Shown here: one piece after another, positions 1 through 9,543 of the stretch
Position numbering within the stretch: position 1 is the stretch's first letter
Layout of the letters: the number at the start of each line of letters is the position of its first letter
Notes under the pieces: model-generated
What the model was told of the DNA's origin: nothing
Databases searched by the model: none
The model's input: only the letters and a program-made list of their open reading frames with translations
Source: Giardia muris
Taxonomy: Eukaryota > Fornicata > Diplomonadida > Hexamitidae
Length of the DNA stretch: 64,000 nucleotides
Direction: 5' to 3'
Assembly: GCA_006247105.1 (NCBI GenBank)
Contig: CM016925.1
Coordinates: 2,356,001-2,420,000 of the forward strand
Program-made: the position numbers and the translations under genes

Positions 1-2
1 AA

Positions 3-53
3 GCCGCTGAGGCTCTGATAAAGAACCTCCATGGGGTTCTGGAGGTAGAGTAG
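3..53 (+). CDS. 3' end of an upstream gene (partial)
   Basis: The third frame is open from the window edge and reads a plausible C-terminus (AAEALIKNLHGVLEVE) before a TAG stop at 51-53. The other two forward frames stop sooner or read poorly. In so gene-dense a genome a gene tail here is expected, but 16 codons cannot be assigned to a family. The call is weak and depends on the sequence to the left. Confidence 0.3.
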   Translation, partial: AAEALIKNLHGVLEVE

Positions 54-195
54 CAACCGAAAATGTGTCTGTGTCCTCGGTGCGGGAGGGAGGCCCAAGA
101 GGAGGTAGTTCGACTAGGGCCAGCCGAGGAGGGCTGGGCCATGGAGAGAAGGCGGCCATGCGGTGGAATGGACTTAGGGCCTACTAGAGGAAAAA

Positions 196-2364
196 ATGCC
201 TGGGAGGGTTGGGCTCGCGGAGCAAATGAAGCTCATGGGGCGCTTTCTCGCCCGCCCGTCGTCGGTTTATGTCCTCACGGACGAGGCCTTCGGCTCGCTC
301 GAGCGCCCTATCCAGTTACTCCCGGGGACTTCCATATCTGCATATGTGATTGGAGACTTATCCTTGGTCATTCAGGAACCGTTCATCTATCTCGACTATG
401 AAAGTTTAATCGAGAGGATGGCGTGTATCCCATTACCAGATGGGTTACTTGTCCGTGGTGATTGGGTTGAGATTATTCTAACGGAACCTGATGAATCGGA
501 TTTAGCAGCACTTTCCATACGCGTCCGGACGGCCGAAAGGACGTTGGAGCTTCTACAGAGGCGCATTATCATTGATCAAGGAGGGTTACTCATCTATTTC
601 GCAGGGCATGTCCTGGTTAATGCTATCGAGCTTAATAATGAGTCGGGAATATTCAAGCTTCTTTCGTTATTCACGTCACGTACAACAGAATGCGTTCCTT
701 TGAAGGTCATCCATGAATATACGGAAGTAGACGCGGTGGCGGCTGCTGACGAGATAGCAACGTTTATTCGGCAAAAGGATACACGGGATTGGCAAATGGC
801 GCTATTTACTCTTCTACATGCGTTGATGATGAGCCCGATGCCCGCGACGATTGATGCATTACGACGGGCCTTGATCAACCATACCATCTCCGAGATGATA
901 GAGTATCATACGAAACAGATAGCCATGACGAGTGCCTTTCTTCGTGCGTTTCCAGATGACCTTCTTGAGGAGTTCCTAGCCATCTTGATGGTTCATCTTA
1001 GTGTTACAGATATTGGGGTGGGGACAAGACTTTATCCCTTCCAAACCGGAGTGATGTCTCAGTTCGGTCGTGCCCTTTCTGGGCTATATTATGACCCCAC
1101 CATCTCACAACAGGTCAAGGAGCTTGTGAAGACCATCTTCATGTGCTTGACCATGGGTTCTGGTTATGCCTTGACAGAAGCGCGTTCAAGGTTAGGAAAC
1201 GACGTCCTTTTCATGAACCCATGCTTCTCCGCCCCCACACCCGATGACTTACTTCAGATCTACCTTTCCTGTTATGAGATAGCATACGTCAACGAGTTCT
1301 GTCAGCCTGGTGCCTGCTATGCCGAGGTAGTGATGGATCAGTACCATACGCTTTCATTAACAATGCCTTATATCTTATCTGCACTTCCTGAAGAGGAGGC
1401 GACCGCCTCAGCCTTCTTGAACCGCGTATCCACCTTCTCGTCCGCACAGGATTGGCAGGATGCCATTCCTAAGGAGGTCTTCCTCCCGAAATACATTCCG
1501 AATCTCTTCTCTTTCGGACGAAGATGTGCATGTCTATTACGAGCGCAAAGCCATGAAGCACGTTCTCATATCCTTTCCGTCATGTTAGAAAGTTTCTATG
1601 AAGCCACAACGGCTCATGTGCCTCTTTGTCTTTTCATTCTGGCAGAGTTGTCTTATACTTTCGATCAAATGGATATCGAACCCGAATGTTATCAACAATG
1701 GGTTTCAACTACCTTTCAGACACCCCCCATTGGCTATTCTCCTTCTCTCCTCTACATCTTCTTTGGATTGGTTACGACAGACCTGACTAACACCACAATC
1801 GACGTTGCGCGTGCGGTGCTTGCATATTCTCTTCTTAATACTGAAGGACTTACGCTTCGACATGCATCGTTATGTCTCTTTTGTGCATTGGTACGTGGGA
1901 ATAGATATGAACTCATCCTTACAGACATCCCTTCCAAGTATACTAACTCTTCAGTCTATGCGTGCTTCCAGCGTGCCATCAACGACCTAGAAACACCTTT
2001 AATGTTCCGTCCACGAGTCCATAACGCACGGAGGCTGGCCATTTATTCAGAAGAAAGCGTTGAGTATCAACACTGGCGTGAAACAAAGGGGAGTACTATC
2101 TCTCCTCCACTGGATCCTGAAACTTCTGATAAACCCACAGTCTCCGATGAGGTTGGTGAGGATGATAATTATGAAGCTTGTGCTATTTGTCTTCTCCCTT
2201 TACCGGGGGATCAAATGATCCTTGATTGTAATCATGGCTTCTGTCCCGATTGCGCCGCACGGACCTTGCTCATGCGTCGAGCATGCCCAATTTGCCGGAG
2301 AGAGCCGCTGGCATTAAGGCTTGCAGACGAAGGATGGGGACTTTGGGAATTCACTCACGGGTAA
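196..2364 (+). CDS. C-terminal RING-finger protein, probable E3 ubiquitin ligase
   Basis: A 722-residue protein with a C3HC4 RING finger at its C-terminus, about residues 662-701: CAIC, then C-N-H, then CPDC, and CPIC. All eight zinc ligands are present. RING domains of this kind recruit E2 enzymes for ubiquitin transfer, so a ligase role is inferred. The first 660 residues are mostly helical and leucine-rich and show no family I recognise. The frame is closed by a TAG at 175-177, and ATG 196 is the first methionine, preceded by an A-run (GGAAAAA). Methionines at codons 11 and 14 are alternative starts. The gene ends 5 bp before the stop codon of the convergent beta-giardin gene. Confidence 0.85.
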   Translation: MPGRVGLAEQMKLMGRFLARPSSVYVLTDEAFGSLERPIQLLPGTSISAYVIGDLSLVIQEPFIYLDYESLIERMACIPLPDGLLVRGDWVEIILTEPDESDLAALSIRVRTAERTLELLQRRIIIDQGGLLIYFAGHVLVNAIELNNESGIFKLLSLFTSRTTECVPLKVIHEYTEVDAVAAADEIATFIRQKDTRDWQMALFTLLHALMMSPMPATIDALRRALINHTISEMIEYHTKQIAMTSAFLRAFPDDLLEEFLAILMVHLSVTDIGVGTRLYPFQTGVMSQFGRALSGLYYDPTISQQVKELVKTIFMCLTMGSGYALTEARSRLGNDVLFMNPCFSAPTPDDLLQIYLSCYEIAYVNEFCQPGACYAEVVMDQYHTLSLTMPYILSALPEEEATASAFLNRVSTFSSAQDWQDAIPKEVFLPKYIPNLFSFGRRCACLLRAQSHEARSHILSVMLESFYEATTAHVPLCLFILAELSYTFDQMDIEPECYQQWVSTTFQTPPIGYSPSLLYIFFGLVTTDLTNTTIDVARAVLAYSLLNTEGLTLRHASLCLFCALVRGNRYELILTDIPSKYTNSSVYACFQRAINDLETPLMFRPRVHNARRLAIYSEESVEYQHWRETKGSTISPPLDPETSDKPTVSDEVGEDDNYEACAICLLPLPGDQMILDCNHGFCPDCAARTLLMRRACPICRREPLALRLADEGWGLWEFTHG
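2349..2355 (-). promoter_or_regulatory. Candidate polyadenylation signal of beta-giardin (AGTGAAT)
   Basis: On the minus strand, about 15 bases past the beta-giardin stop, the sequence reads AGTGAAT, an exact match to the Giardia poly(A) consensus AGTRAAY. It lies inside the last codons of the convergent RING gene, so the two mature transcripts probably overlap at their 3' ends. Confidence 0.5.
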
Positions 2365-2369
2365 AGAGC

Positions 2370-3188
2370 TTAGTGCTTGGTGACCATCGACAGCCCGCCC
2401 TGGATCTTCGAGACGACATCCTCGAGCGTGTTGACGATCTTGTCCTCGGCCTCCTTGCGCTCGGCCTTCTCGCGATCGATCTCCTCCTGGATCGCGCGGA
2501 TCTCGGACGCGACGTTCTCGAGCTGCTCGTTGACGCACTTCTCGACAAGCTTCGTGTTCGTGAGAGCCTCGGTCGTGGCGGCGCTGACGGCGCGCTCGCG
2601 GGCGATCGTCTCCTTCTCAATCGCGGCGCTGATGCGGGCGAAGCCCTCGGCGACCTTCTCGTTGAGCTGGTCGTACATCTTCTTGCGCTCTGCGTTCTCC
2701 GTCGCAATGCCGGTCTCAAGGTCGTTGAGGCTCTTCAGCGCCTCCTTGCGAAGGGCGGCGATAGCGTCGTTGTGGATCGCGATCTGGTTCTGGAGGTTCG
2801 TCTCGACGTTGTTGAGGGTCTCGCCCATCTCCGCAAGGGACTTGCGGAAGTTGGCCGCCATGGTGTCGATCTCCTCCTTGATCGTGAGGTACATGTTGTC
2901 CGCGGACTTCTTGACCTCCTCGCGGATGTCCTCGAACGAGGCCTGGCGCTTGCGCGACTCCGTCTGGATGAGGCGATCAAGGTGAGCGATGGCGTCCTTG
3001 ATCATCTTGACACGGGTATCATCGTCGATGCGGCGAACCTCGATCTCGTTCTCCATCTTGTCGTGGAAGCGGCTGACGCGCTGGTTCATGTTCGAGAGCT
3101 TGACCGCGGTCTCCGTAGCCGTGCGCGTCATGTCATCGGGCCTATCCATCGTCTGGGTCATGGTGCGAGTCGATGTGAACATGGACAT
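2370..3188 (-). CDS. Beta-giardin (SF-assemblin family, ventral disc)
   Basis: Starting from the methionine at 3188 the protein is exactly 272 residues, the known length of beta-giardin, and the whole sequence reads as that protein: an N-terminal head with MFTSTRT, then a continuous coiled-coil rod of the SF-assemblin type, ending GGLSMVTKH. Beta-giardin forms the microribbons of the Giardia ventral adhesive disc, so the gene also fixes the genus. The open frame extends 62 codons further upstream, but that stretch is not giardin-like. The sequence before ATG 3188 is the A/T-rich run ATTAAAAAGAAAG, as expected for a Giardia start. An ATG two codons later (3182) is possible. Codon use is strongly GC-ending, as in highly expressed Giardia genes. 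Confidence 0.95.
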   Translation of the reverse strand: MSMFTSTRTMTQTMDRPDDMTRTATETAVKLSNMNQRVSRFHDKMENEIEVRRIDDDTRVKMIKDAIAHLDRLIQTESRKRQASFEDIREEVKKSADNMYLTIKEEIDTMAANFRKSLAEMGETLNNVETNLQNQIAIHNDAIAALRKEALKSLNDLETGIATENAERKKMYDQLNEKVAEGFARISAAIEKETIARERAVSAATTEALTNTKLVEKCVNEQLENVASEIRAIQEEIDREKAERKEAEDKIVNTLEDVVSKIQGGLSMVTKH

Positions 3189-3342
3189 CTTTCTTTTTAA
3201 TCTCCCTCTGGATTTTGGCGGTGCTTTTTTAGCGCGCTCTGCGCGGAATCGGGCAATCATCGCGCCCGCCCCGCAAAACTCACGAGGCGCCTGTCCACGG
3301 GGCAGGGAGCACCATCTTCCTGCGCAGCTCAGGTGAAAATCG
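3189..3342. promoter_or_regulatory. Divergent promoter region, beta-giardin / 1039-aa gene
   Basis: A 154-bp gap between two divergent start codons. Next to beta-giardin, on the minus strand, it carries an A/T-rich initiator-like run directly before the ATG, and further up a CAAAAT element and a TAAAAAAG tract. These are the kinds of short A-rich elements known to drive Giardia transcription. The half next to the other gene is GC-rich. Promoter function is inferred. Confidence 0.45.
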
Positions 3343-6300
3343 ATGGACCCACCCGCGTCCATCGCCATAACCAATGCCTTCTCCCTCCTACATACGACGC
3401 TTTCCTCGACGTCGAGCGCCGAGTCCTATCAGGCGATGCTCGAGCGCCTTGTCAGCGAGCACGCAGCAGTCAACGCCGAGCTCGAGGCCCTCGTCAAGGG
3501 CCAAGTGAAGAAGGCCGGCTCTCTCCTCGATCTCCTTGGCCGCGCCAAGGCAACCGGCCAGAGAGCCCAGGCAGATGTCGATCGTTGTCAAGCGATCACC
3601 GCCGGAGACGAAAGCATTCCACCTGACGCCCTCGCTCTCCTTCAACTCGTGGGCCACGCTCAAGCTAGTGCAGAGGCGACCCAGGCTCTTTTCGAGCTAG
3701 TAACGCAGGTACCTGCTCGAGCCGCCCTTCTTATCGATCGATGGGGCAATCGCTCCAACACACGATTGACGTTTGCAGATGCCTATCGTGAGGTGCATAG
3801 CATCCTAGCACCGCGGGCGCAAGTTGCCGCCCTACGGGAGGAACACTTAGAGAAGTTGCGTGCTATCCCTGGGATGAGGAGCGCTCAACTTGATCAAGCA
3901 GCAGACGAACTTGCTAACATTGCTAGTTATCTTGATGGTACGTTTTTCAAGGCTGCTCTGGACTTCAATGCGAGTCTTCAAAGCTATCTAGTCGAGAAAG
4001 CGCCTCTACAGATCTTGGATCCAAGCCTAGCCAAGGAGACCGCAGAGGACTTTGTCGCAGACATCGTGGCACAAGAGTTGACTGAGGAGGGACAAGCCCT
4101 GAAGACCTGGACGAAGGTTGTCAAGACTATCTTTTCCAGTGTCATTGCACCTCGTTATACGAAGATTGAAGTCTCATTCCTATCGAGGCATGGCATACGA
4201 CCAGGAGATGCGCAAAGCACGGACGAAACATTTCCGCGTGAGTTCTTGTCGCACATCACGGAAGCGCTTAAGGCAGATTTCGAGTGTCTTGCCACTCACG
4301 TCATGCCTGCTTTTCAACAGAAAGCCCCCGATGTCATAGTGGAGCGCTACTGGTGCGGGCTTAATGGAGTTCAACCTAGACCATGTGGTGACCTCATGAC
4401 GTCGAAGACCACGAACGTGACTCTGGGTATGCTCTTCAACCTCCCCCTCGTTTATGTCTGTGCCATCCATACATACGTCTACAATTTGTTCAGGCGTACA
4501 GATCTTCCAGTCCTCATGACTCCTGGGGCGATCCGGCCGATCATCGGCTTTGCCGCCGACTATGCCCGTGCCCTTGGACAGGTCCTTCCAGAACAGTATA
4601 GCATCTGTAGCTATGTTGACGACTTCTTCTTCCAGAACGTATTGAAGGGTGACCGTCGCTCGGGCCTTCCCGCCTTTTACCGTAGCTGGCTCCTAAGCCT
4701 CACATATTCCGGCGATCCGGACCAGGTTGGAACCGTTGCTCTTGATCGAACCACCTTCTGTCCTACAGCCCCGTTTGCTCCCAGTACTTGCGCCCTGCCT
4801 GCCGTCTTTGAGGTTCATAAGACGTTCTTAGCCACGGTCTCCAACGTCTGGGAGGCATGTACCACAGATGATAAGGATTGCGTCCTTGACCGCATCTCAC
4901 GTAAGCATAACACGGTATCAACTATATTTGCTACTGGAAGCTCTGGAGACGTCAGGACTCTCTTCTTCACCAATGCGTTCTCCCTTGAAGAGGCCATGCA
5001 GGCCGTCTTGGTCAAGTATCGACAGCGGACCCGAGCCCGGTTCTTCAAAGCTTGCTCCTCTGTCGAACGTGGTTATCCACGAGACCTTGCCAGTTGTGGG
5101 ACTACCAATGCAGGTGCCTTTGTCACCAGTGCGATAAGCAGCCTCTTTGCCGTTTTCCAAGAGCAGATGTCGACAATCGATGGCTCAACAGAGCTTGGTG
5201 AGCAACTCATGATCGAGACTTACCGCACTGCCTGCGCCGCTCTTGAGGCCCTCATTGTTGATATTCTTGGGAATGCTTGTGGTACCTCACCTCCAATCAA
5301 TCTGCAGTATCTCTGCGGAGTCACTGATGATCCTCTCTCTTTCGGAAACCTCTTCACCAGCAAACGCTTCTGGATCGATGCGAAACGAGGAGGCCTCGCG
5401 CCTGAAGATTTTGCCTTCATGACAGATCATGTAGAGCACACCTCACTTCTGACCAATGCCGCTTTTATGAACTCCTTCTCCACCGGCCAAGGGGGCATGG
5501 CTCCTAAAGACGAGTGGACAAAGTTCTTCAAATGGTTAAAGCCTTTAAAAAATCAGGTCAATACAAATCCCGAAGCTGACTCTAATGCCGGACCCGCTGA
5601 TGATGGTGCGGCACCATGCCTTTGGGCAGATGTGACGCTTGGTACACGTGAGTATATCGCCCTCGCGAATGATCTCGAGTCTCTCAATGAGCTTCTGGAA
5701 CAGTTCTCAGATAGTTTAACGGTACGGCTTCGCTCTCAAGCACGACTTGGTTCTATTGGGCGGGCCAAGGAAAGCCTTCTGCAAGTTCTTGACCAAGCAA
5801 CTGAACTTCTTATGGAGAAGCTCGCCTTCACGATCTTCGATAGATACAGGTCTGATTACTTCTCCGTCCTCTTCACGAATGCCCATGGTGCAGATCTGAT
5901 GGATAACCTTCGCGTTCACCTGACGGATGACATCATCCAATCGGTTGAGCACCTCACAGAAGCCCTTCAGCACACGTTCCTCACGGAGCTTTCAAACCTC
6001 ATTCCTGCAAGCTACATCTGCGCACTTCTCTGGCGCTACTGCAAGTACGCCCAGAGCTCGCAAGAGAACAGGTTCCTTTCGGTCACCTTCATCACCCTTC
6101 TGGAAGGAGACTTCAAGAACATTGAGGGCCTGCTCACGAATATAGGAGTCCGGCCTTCCATAGTCCGAATGCGTGTCGCGCACCTTATGGCGTTCTCCGA
6201 GCTGCGGACGCCCACTCTCACGACGGAACGCCTCTGTGAGTCGTCAAAGTCGATATCGGGCGCTGCTCTTGCGGCGTATCTTCTTCTACATTGGCAGATC

Positions 6301-6462
6301 ACACGTGAGAAGTTCCAGGCCCTGATGTCTAACAGTCCCGAACCGGAGCGACTGGACTTCTTCCGGTCATCTCCGATCGACCGTGCACTTTATCGTGGTC
6401 CAGTTGCCGCCTTCAACTTCGTGTGCAACCAGGAGGATCCGTTATCTCCACCTTGCTACTGA
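3343..6462 (+). CDS. Large helical protein, possible COG4-like tethering subunit
   Basis: A 1039-residue, mostly alpha-helical protein without signal peptide or membrane segments. Its N-terminal region (about residues 25-60, with LERLVSEHAAVNAELEALV) resembles the first helical hairpin of COG4, a subunit of the conserved oligomeric Golgi tethering complex. A segment near residues 765-800 also looks COG4-like. This is pattern recognition only. Other tethering-complex or simply Giardia-specific helical proteins remain possible. ATG 3343 follows GGTGAAAATCG. The last 50 bases overlap the 3' end of the convergent exosome gene. Confidence 0.7.
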   Translation: MDPPASIAITNAFSLLHTTLSSTSSAESYQAMLERLVSEHAAVNAELEALVKGQVKKAGSLLDLLGRAKATGQRAQADVDRCQAITAGDESIPPDALALLQLVGHAQASAEATQALFELVTQVPARAALLIDRWGNRSNTRLTFADAYREVHSILAPRAQVAALREEHLEKLRAIPGMRSAQLDQAADELANIASYLDGTFFKAALDFNASLQSYLVEKAPLQILDPSLAKETAEDFVADIVAQELTEEGQALKTWTKVVKTIFSSVIAPRYTKIEVSFLSRHGIRPGDAQSTDETFPREFLSHITEALKADFECLATHVMPAFQQKAPDVIVERYWCGLNGVQPRPCGDLMTSKTTNVTLGMLFNLPLVYVCAIHTYVYNLFRRTDLPVLMTPGAIRPIIGFAADYARALGQVLPEQYSICSYVDDFFFQNVLKGDRRSGLPAFYRSWLLSLTYSGDPDQVGTVALDRTTFCPTAPFAPSTCALPAVFEVHKTFLATVSNVWEACTTDDKDCVLDRISRKHNTVSTIFATGSSGDVRTLFFTNAFSLEEAMQAVLVKYRQRTRARFFKACSSVERGYPRDLASCGTTNAGAFVTSAISSLFAVFQEQMSTIDGSTELGEQLMIETYRTACAALEALIVDILGNACGTSPPINLQYLCGVTDDPLSFGNLFTSKRFWIDAKRGGLAPEDFAFMTDHVEHTSLLTNAAFMNSFSTGQGGMAPKDEWTKFFKWLKPLKNQVNTNPEADSNAGPADDGAAPCLWADVTLGTREYIALANDLESLNELLEQFSDSLTVRLRSQARLGSIGRAKESLLQVLDQATELLMEKLAFTIFDRYRSDYFSVLFTNAHGADLMDNLRVHLTDDIIQSVEHLTEALQHTFLTELSNLIPASYICALLWRYCKYAQSSQENRFLSVTFITLLEGDFKNIEGLLTNIGVRPSIVRMRVAHLMAFSELRTPTLTTERLCESSKSISGAALAAYLLLHWQITREKFQALMSNSPEPERLDFFRSSPIDRALYRGPVAAFNFVCNQEDPLSPPCY

Positions 6463-7162
6463 TGGATAGCGACGTATTACGAACTGCTTCCATAGCTTGA
6501 ATGGGATCACATGACCCGACGCAGTCCGTGTAGTAAATGTTCTCCGCGTCGAAGATGATATCGGCATGTGCGTTGGCAAAGCAAAAGGCACGGGAATCGG
6601 GGTTGATGATAGATCTTCTAACCAACTTGCCTCCTTCAAGCTGGACATCATAAAAGGCGACCCGTGCAATATGTGGAGCATCTCTTCCTCCTTCCCAAAG
6701 AGGAATACGAGGACCGCCATCTTCAAAGCTATGCGGTCTAGTTGCCACTTGAAGACAAGAATAGAAAGCAATGGCCAAGGCCATTAGATCGCAGGCTCCA
6801 TGTTGTGGTAAGGTCAAGGAGACGCAATATTGAAGTCTCCAATCCCCCAGAGTATCCACTGGCTCAAAGAAAGTAGGTAGAGACTTGATAACATTGACAT
6901 AAGAACAAGCTGTGGCACGTTCAATGGCCGTGTGCCCCAGAAAGAGGTCGTATACCAAAAGCTCTCCATCTCCCTGAATAAGACGAAGGGAGATCGAACA
7001 TAAAGCCTCGCTATCTCCTAACAAGACAAATGCGGAACCGGCATGTGCGTCAGCCTGGCCATCTTCTACAGTGATGTGAGGTATGTTAACCCACCTTCTT
7101 CCATCTCGTAGGGCCGCTTGGAGACAGGTACAGTCCTGAACAAGTGCATCTTCAAGAGTCAT
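6413..7162 (-). CDS. RNase PH-fold exosome subunit (Rrp42/43/45-like)
   Basis: A 249-residue protein with the layout of a eukaryotic exosome ring subunit of the RNase PH fold: an early strand pair with AGSAFVLLGDSEALCSISL (about residues 41-59), then a central stretch with WRLQYCVSLTLPQHGACDLM and a following alanine-rich helix, which matches the W-x-L ... D-G-N/A ... D-A motif of Rrp42, Rrp43 and Rrp45. Such subunits form the catalytically inert RNase PH ring around RNA entering the exosome. I cannot tell which of the three it is. Its ATG lies only 9 bp from the ATG of the next, divergent gene, and its 3' end overlaps the preceding gene by 50 bp. Confidence 0.7.
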   Translation of the reverse strand: MTLEDALVQDCTCLQAALRDGRRWVNIPHITVEDGQADAHAGSAFVLLGDSEALCSISLRLIQGDGELLVYDLFLGHTAIERATACSYVNVIKSLPTFFEPVDTLGDWRLQYCVSLTLPQHGACDLMALAIAFYSCLQVATRPHSFEDGGPRIPLWEGGRDAPHIARVAFYDVQLEGGKLVRRSIINPDSRAFCFANAHADIIFDAENIYYTDCVGSCDPIQAMEAVRNTSLSISSKVEITDPPGCTRS

Positions 7163-7171
7163 ATATAAATA
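7163..7171. promoter_or_regulatory. Nine-base bidirectional promoter/initiator
   Basis: Only ATATAAATA separates the start codons of the exosome gene (minus strand, 7162) and the WD-repeat gene (plus strand, 7172). It is all A/T and resembles a TATA-like initiator on either strand. Any other promoter signal for one gene must lie inside the coding region of the other, or both genes have almost no 5' untranslated leader. Confidence 0.6.
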
Positions 7172-9523
7172 ATGTCTATTGGTGGGCGTATGGCCATGTG
7201 CCCTCCCGTCTTCACGGGCGACGCCTCCAAGGTGATCCTTGGGACCGGGACGGCACTCTATGTCTTATCAGCCACATCGCTGGCCGTTTTACGGGAATAT
7301 CCGATTCCAAAGCGAAATCTCGTCAAACTCCTCTTCGGTTATGGCTCAGATACGCAACTCCTCATCCTCTCGCGTCACAAGCTCGCCTTCTTCTCTCTAG
7401 AGGCCGAAACATTATCGCACGAGGTTGATTTACCCGAGAACTCTCCTTACGAGTTTGCAGATATGATCTACCCCGCTGGGGCAGGGATGCTTCTTCTCGT
7501 GCTACGAAACCAGCAGAGGGAGCACCAGATCGTCGTCGACACCGTCTCACACATCCTGAGCAGTACTGAGCTCAATGACCCAGTCCTCCGTTTGATACTT
7601 AAGCCCCCACCATCTTTGGGGATCCACCGCCCAACAGGCACCATGCGCCATACCCAGTGCTTCACTTCCGGCGGGATCCTTTATCTTATCATAGATCATT
7701 CTGTCCTCTTCGCACGCTATTCAAGTACCATGAAGGCAGAGGACTTCAAGTCCGTGGTCCATGACATGCTCATCACCGCTGGTGCCCCACTTACGCTCCA
7801 GACGAAGCCCGGTTTCGTCATCACCGACGATCGTCATCGAATGTATACATTTGAAGGCCCCCCAGCGGGTGAGACAGTTGAGACCTCATTCTTGCGAGTC
7901 GATAAGTGGCACCGGGTGACGGTCACCGCCATCGCCATCGCGAACTCGACATCTCTCGTCCCGAAGATCATCACTGGCGGCTTCGAGGATGCCATCGTCG
8001 TCTGGCCTACCGAGGATTGGTCTCCCTTGATCGTCCCTTACACCTTCGGGTCGGCCCGTTATATCGTGACTCCGTCACCATCTCAGCTCTTACCGGAGGC
8101 CTTTTCAGTTCGTCAAATGGCATTGTTGGTAACTGCTGCCAATTCTCTTCATCTGATAGATACGGCAACCGGGTCTGTGATCGCCTCCCGTTTCGGGATC
8201 GTCACCCCATCGAATGTCGTCGCCTTCACTCCGGTGGACGTCGCAGGGTTCCGCCTATATGAAGCCGATCAATTATGCGCGTTGATGGATTCGGTGCCAG
8301 GAGAGGCACAGATCATCAGAGGCGTTGACACAGTCCCCTCGAGCGCCTTTCTTCCACCTGCACACACTACTATGCTCCAGGTGATACCTCGGAATAAGGT
8401 CTACTCGCCAATTCAGTTTCCGAAGCCTCCACACGTCTGTCACATGGCTGTATTGCGGCGAGGAGAGGTGCTTGCCTTTGTGACGCGAGCGAAGATCAAT
8501 GGTGACGTTTGGCAAGAAGAATCGCTTCGAGTATTTCATCGAAAGGGAGAGGAGTACGTTTGTAATTGTCAGATCTTCCGGCCAACTAGCAGTCACATTC
8601 GTCTCCTAACACCACTCACAGCCGACCCCGATTGCTCCACGTTTGTGCTAGTAGGTGGGTTTGAGCTACGGATCCTGACTCTTATCGAGGAGAAGGTGGT
8701 GGAGATATTTTTCGAGGAGATCTGCGATTGTTGTGATGAGACGCGTCGGATTGTGACGGCTGGACTTGATTCTGAGGGTCGATGGTTTGGTGTCTTAATA
8801 AGAGGAGAGAATACTACCGAACTTCTGGTATATGAGCTTGAAGAGAGTATGAAAGAGGGTATGGTATGTATTGAGTCGTGTAAGAAGCATACAAAGATAG
8901 TGATACCATTGCAGCCGGAGACCACGCCACAAGTCAGGAGCGAGTATTGTTCTGTCGGGTCTCGATGTATACACGTTTCGGATGGGCGGAACGCGTACAT
9001 CTACTCTTTTGAGACGGAGGGCTTGACTCCACTGACCTTGCCTATCAAGTTTAACATTCATGCCTCTCCACACATAGATAAAGATGGGAACCATTATCTA
9101 ATCGGGAGTAAGGACTCTGTAGGGTATCTATGCCGCTTGAACGAGGAGGGGGTTGTTGAGACTCAAGAGATACTTGAGTCAACGAAGACTACAAGGCTGG
9201 TGGGGGTTGATTGCACCATGGATGGTCGTGTCTTTGTAATTATAAAGAATACACGTGAAGGACGCAGACTCGTTCAGGTTCGTGGGGAGCGAGAGGGTTA
9301 TATAGCGCGACCATATCAGGAGGTGGCAGGAGAAGAGGAGAAGGAGGGGGTTGATGTTGCGAAACGACCGGAAGCGCCAATAGTTGGCTTTGGAATGACG
9401 GTTCAGACACTTACAGTCACCGATGTGGAGACGTCTACCGATATGGGTTCACTAACGAAGGAACCGAGTCATCGCTTAGGGAATTTCACCACACGTTTGA
9501 CGTCCATGTTGACTGTCTTTTAA
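7172..9523 (+). CDS. WD-repeat protein, WDR75/Utp17-like
   Basis: A 783-residue beta-propeller-type protein. The opening segment (TGDASKVILGTGTALYVLS) reads as a first WD blade, and around residues 245-275 the pattern W-H-R-V-x-V-T-A-I-A ... GGFEDAIVVW closely resembles the W-H ... L-L-S-G-G-x-E-x-V-L-V-x-W blade of WDR75/Utp17 (Nan1). That protein is part of the t-UTP subcomplex of the small-subunit processome, acting in pre-rRNA transcription and processing in the nucleolus. Blades are degenerate, so the family call is inference. ATG 7172 is used because it directly follows the A/T initiator. Methionines at codons 7 and 9 are alternatives. Confidence 0.75.
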   Translation: MSIGGRMAMCPPVFTGDASKVILGTGTALYVLSATSLAVLREYPIPKRNLVKLLFGYGSDTQLLILSRHKLAFFSLEAETLSHEVDLPENSPYEFADMIYPAGAGMLLLVLRNQQREHQIVVDTVSHILSSTELNDPVLRLILKPPPSLGIHRPTGTMRHTQCFTSGGILYLIIDHSVLFARYSSTMKAEDFKSVVHDMLITAGAPLTLQTKPGFVITDDRHRMYTFEGPPAGETVETSFLRVDKWHRVTVTAIAIANSTSLVPKIITGGFEDAIVVWPTEDWSPLIVPYTFGSARYIVTPSPSQLLPEAFSVRQMALLVTAANSLHLIDTATGSVIASRFGIVTPSNVVAFTPVDVAGFRLYEADQLCALMDSVPGEAQIIRGVDTVPSSAFLPPAHTTMLQVIPRNKVYSPIQFPKPPHVCHMAVLRRGEVLAFVTRAKINGDVWQEESLRVFHRKGEEYVCNCQIFRPTSSHIRLLTPLTADPDCSTFVLVGGFELRILTLIEEKVVEIFFEEICDCCDETRRIVTAGLDSEGRWFGVLIRGENTTELLVYELEESMKEGMVCIESCKKHTKIVIPLQPETTPQVRSEYCSVGSRCIHVSDGRNAYIYSFETEGLTPLTLPIKFNIHASPHIDKDGNHYLIGSKDSVGYLCRLNEEGVVETQEILESTKTTRLVGVDCTMDGRVFVIIKNTREGRRLVQVRGEREGYIARPYQEVAGEEEKEGVDVAKRPEAPIVGFGMTVQTLTVTDVETSTDMGSLTKEPSHRLGNFTTRLTSMLTVF

Positions 9524-9543
9524 ACCGTCGGAGAGTAAAACAA

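Noticed and set aside
63..401. 112-codon frame with CPRC near the left edge
   Set aside because: Overlaps the start of the RING gene in another phase and turns low-complexity; a single CxxC is no evidence of a zinc finger.
2250..3200. Long plus-strand frames (316 and 202 codons) opposite beta-giardin
   Set aside because: They are mirror frames of the GC-rich giardin coiled coil; giardin on the minus strand is certain by length and sequence.
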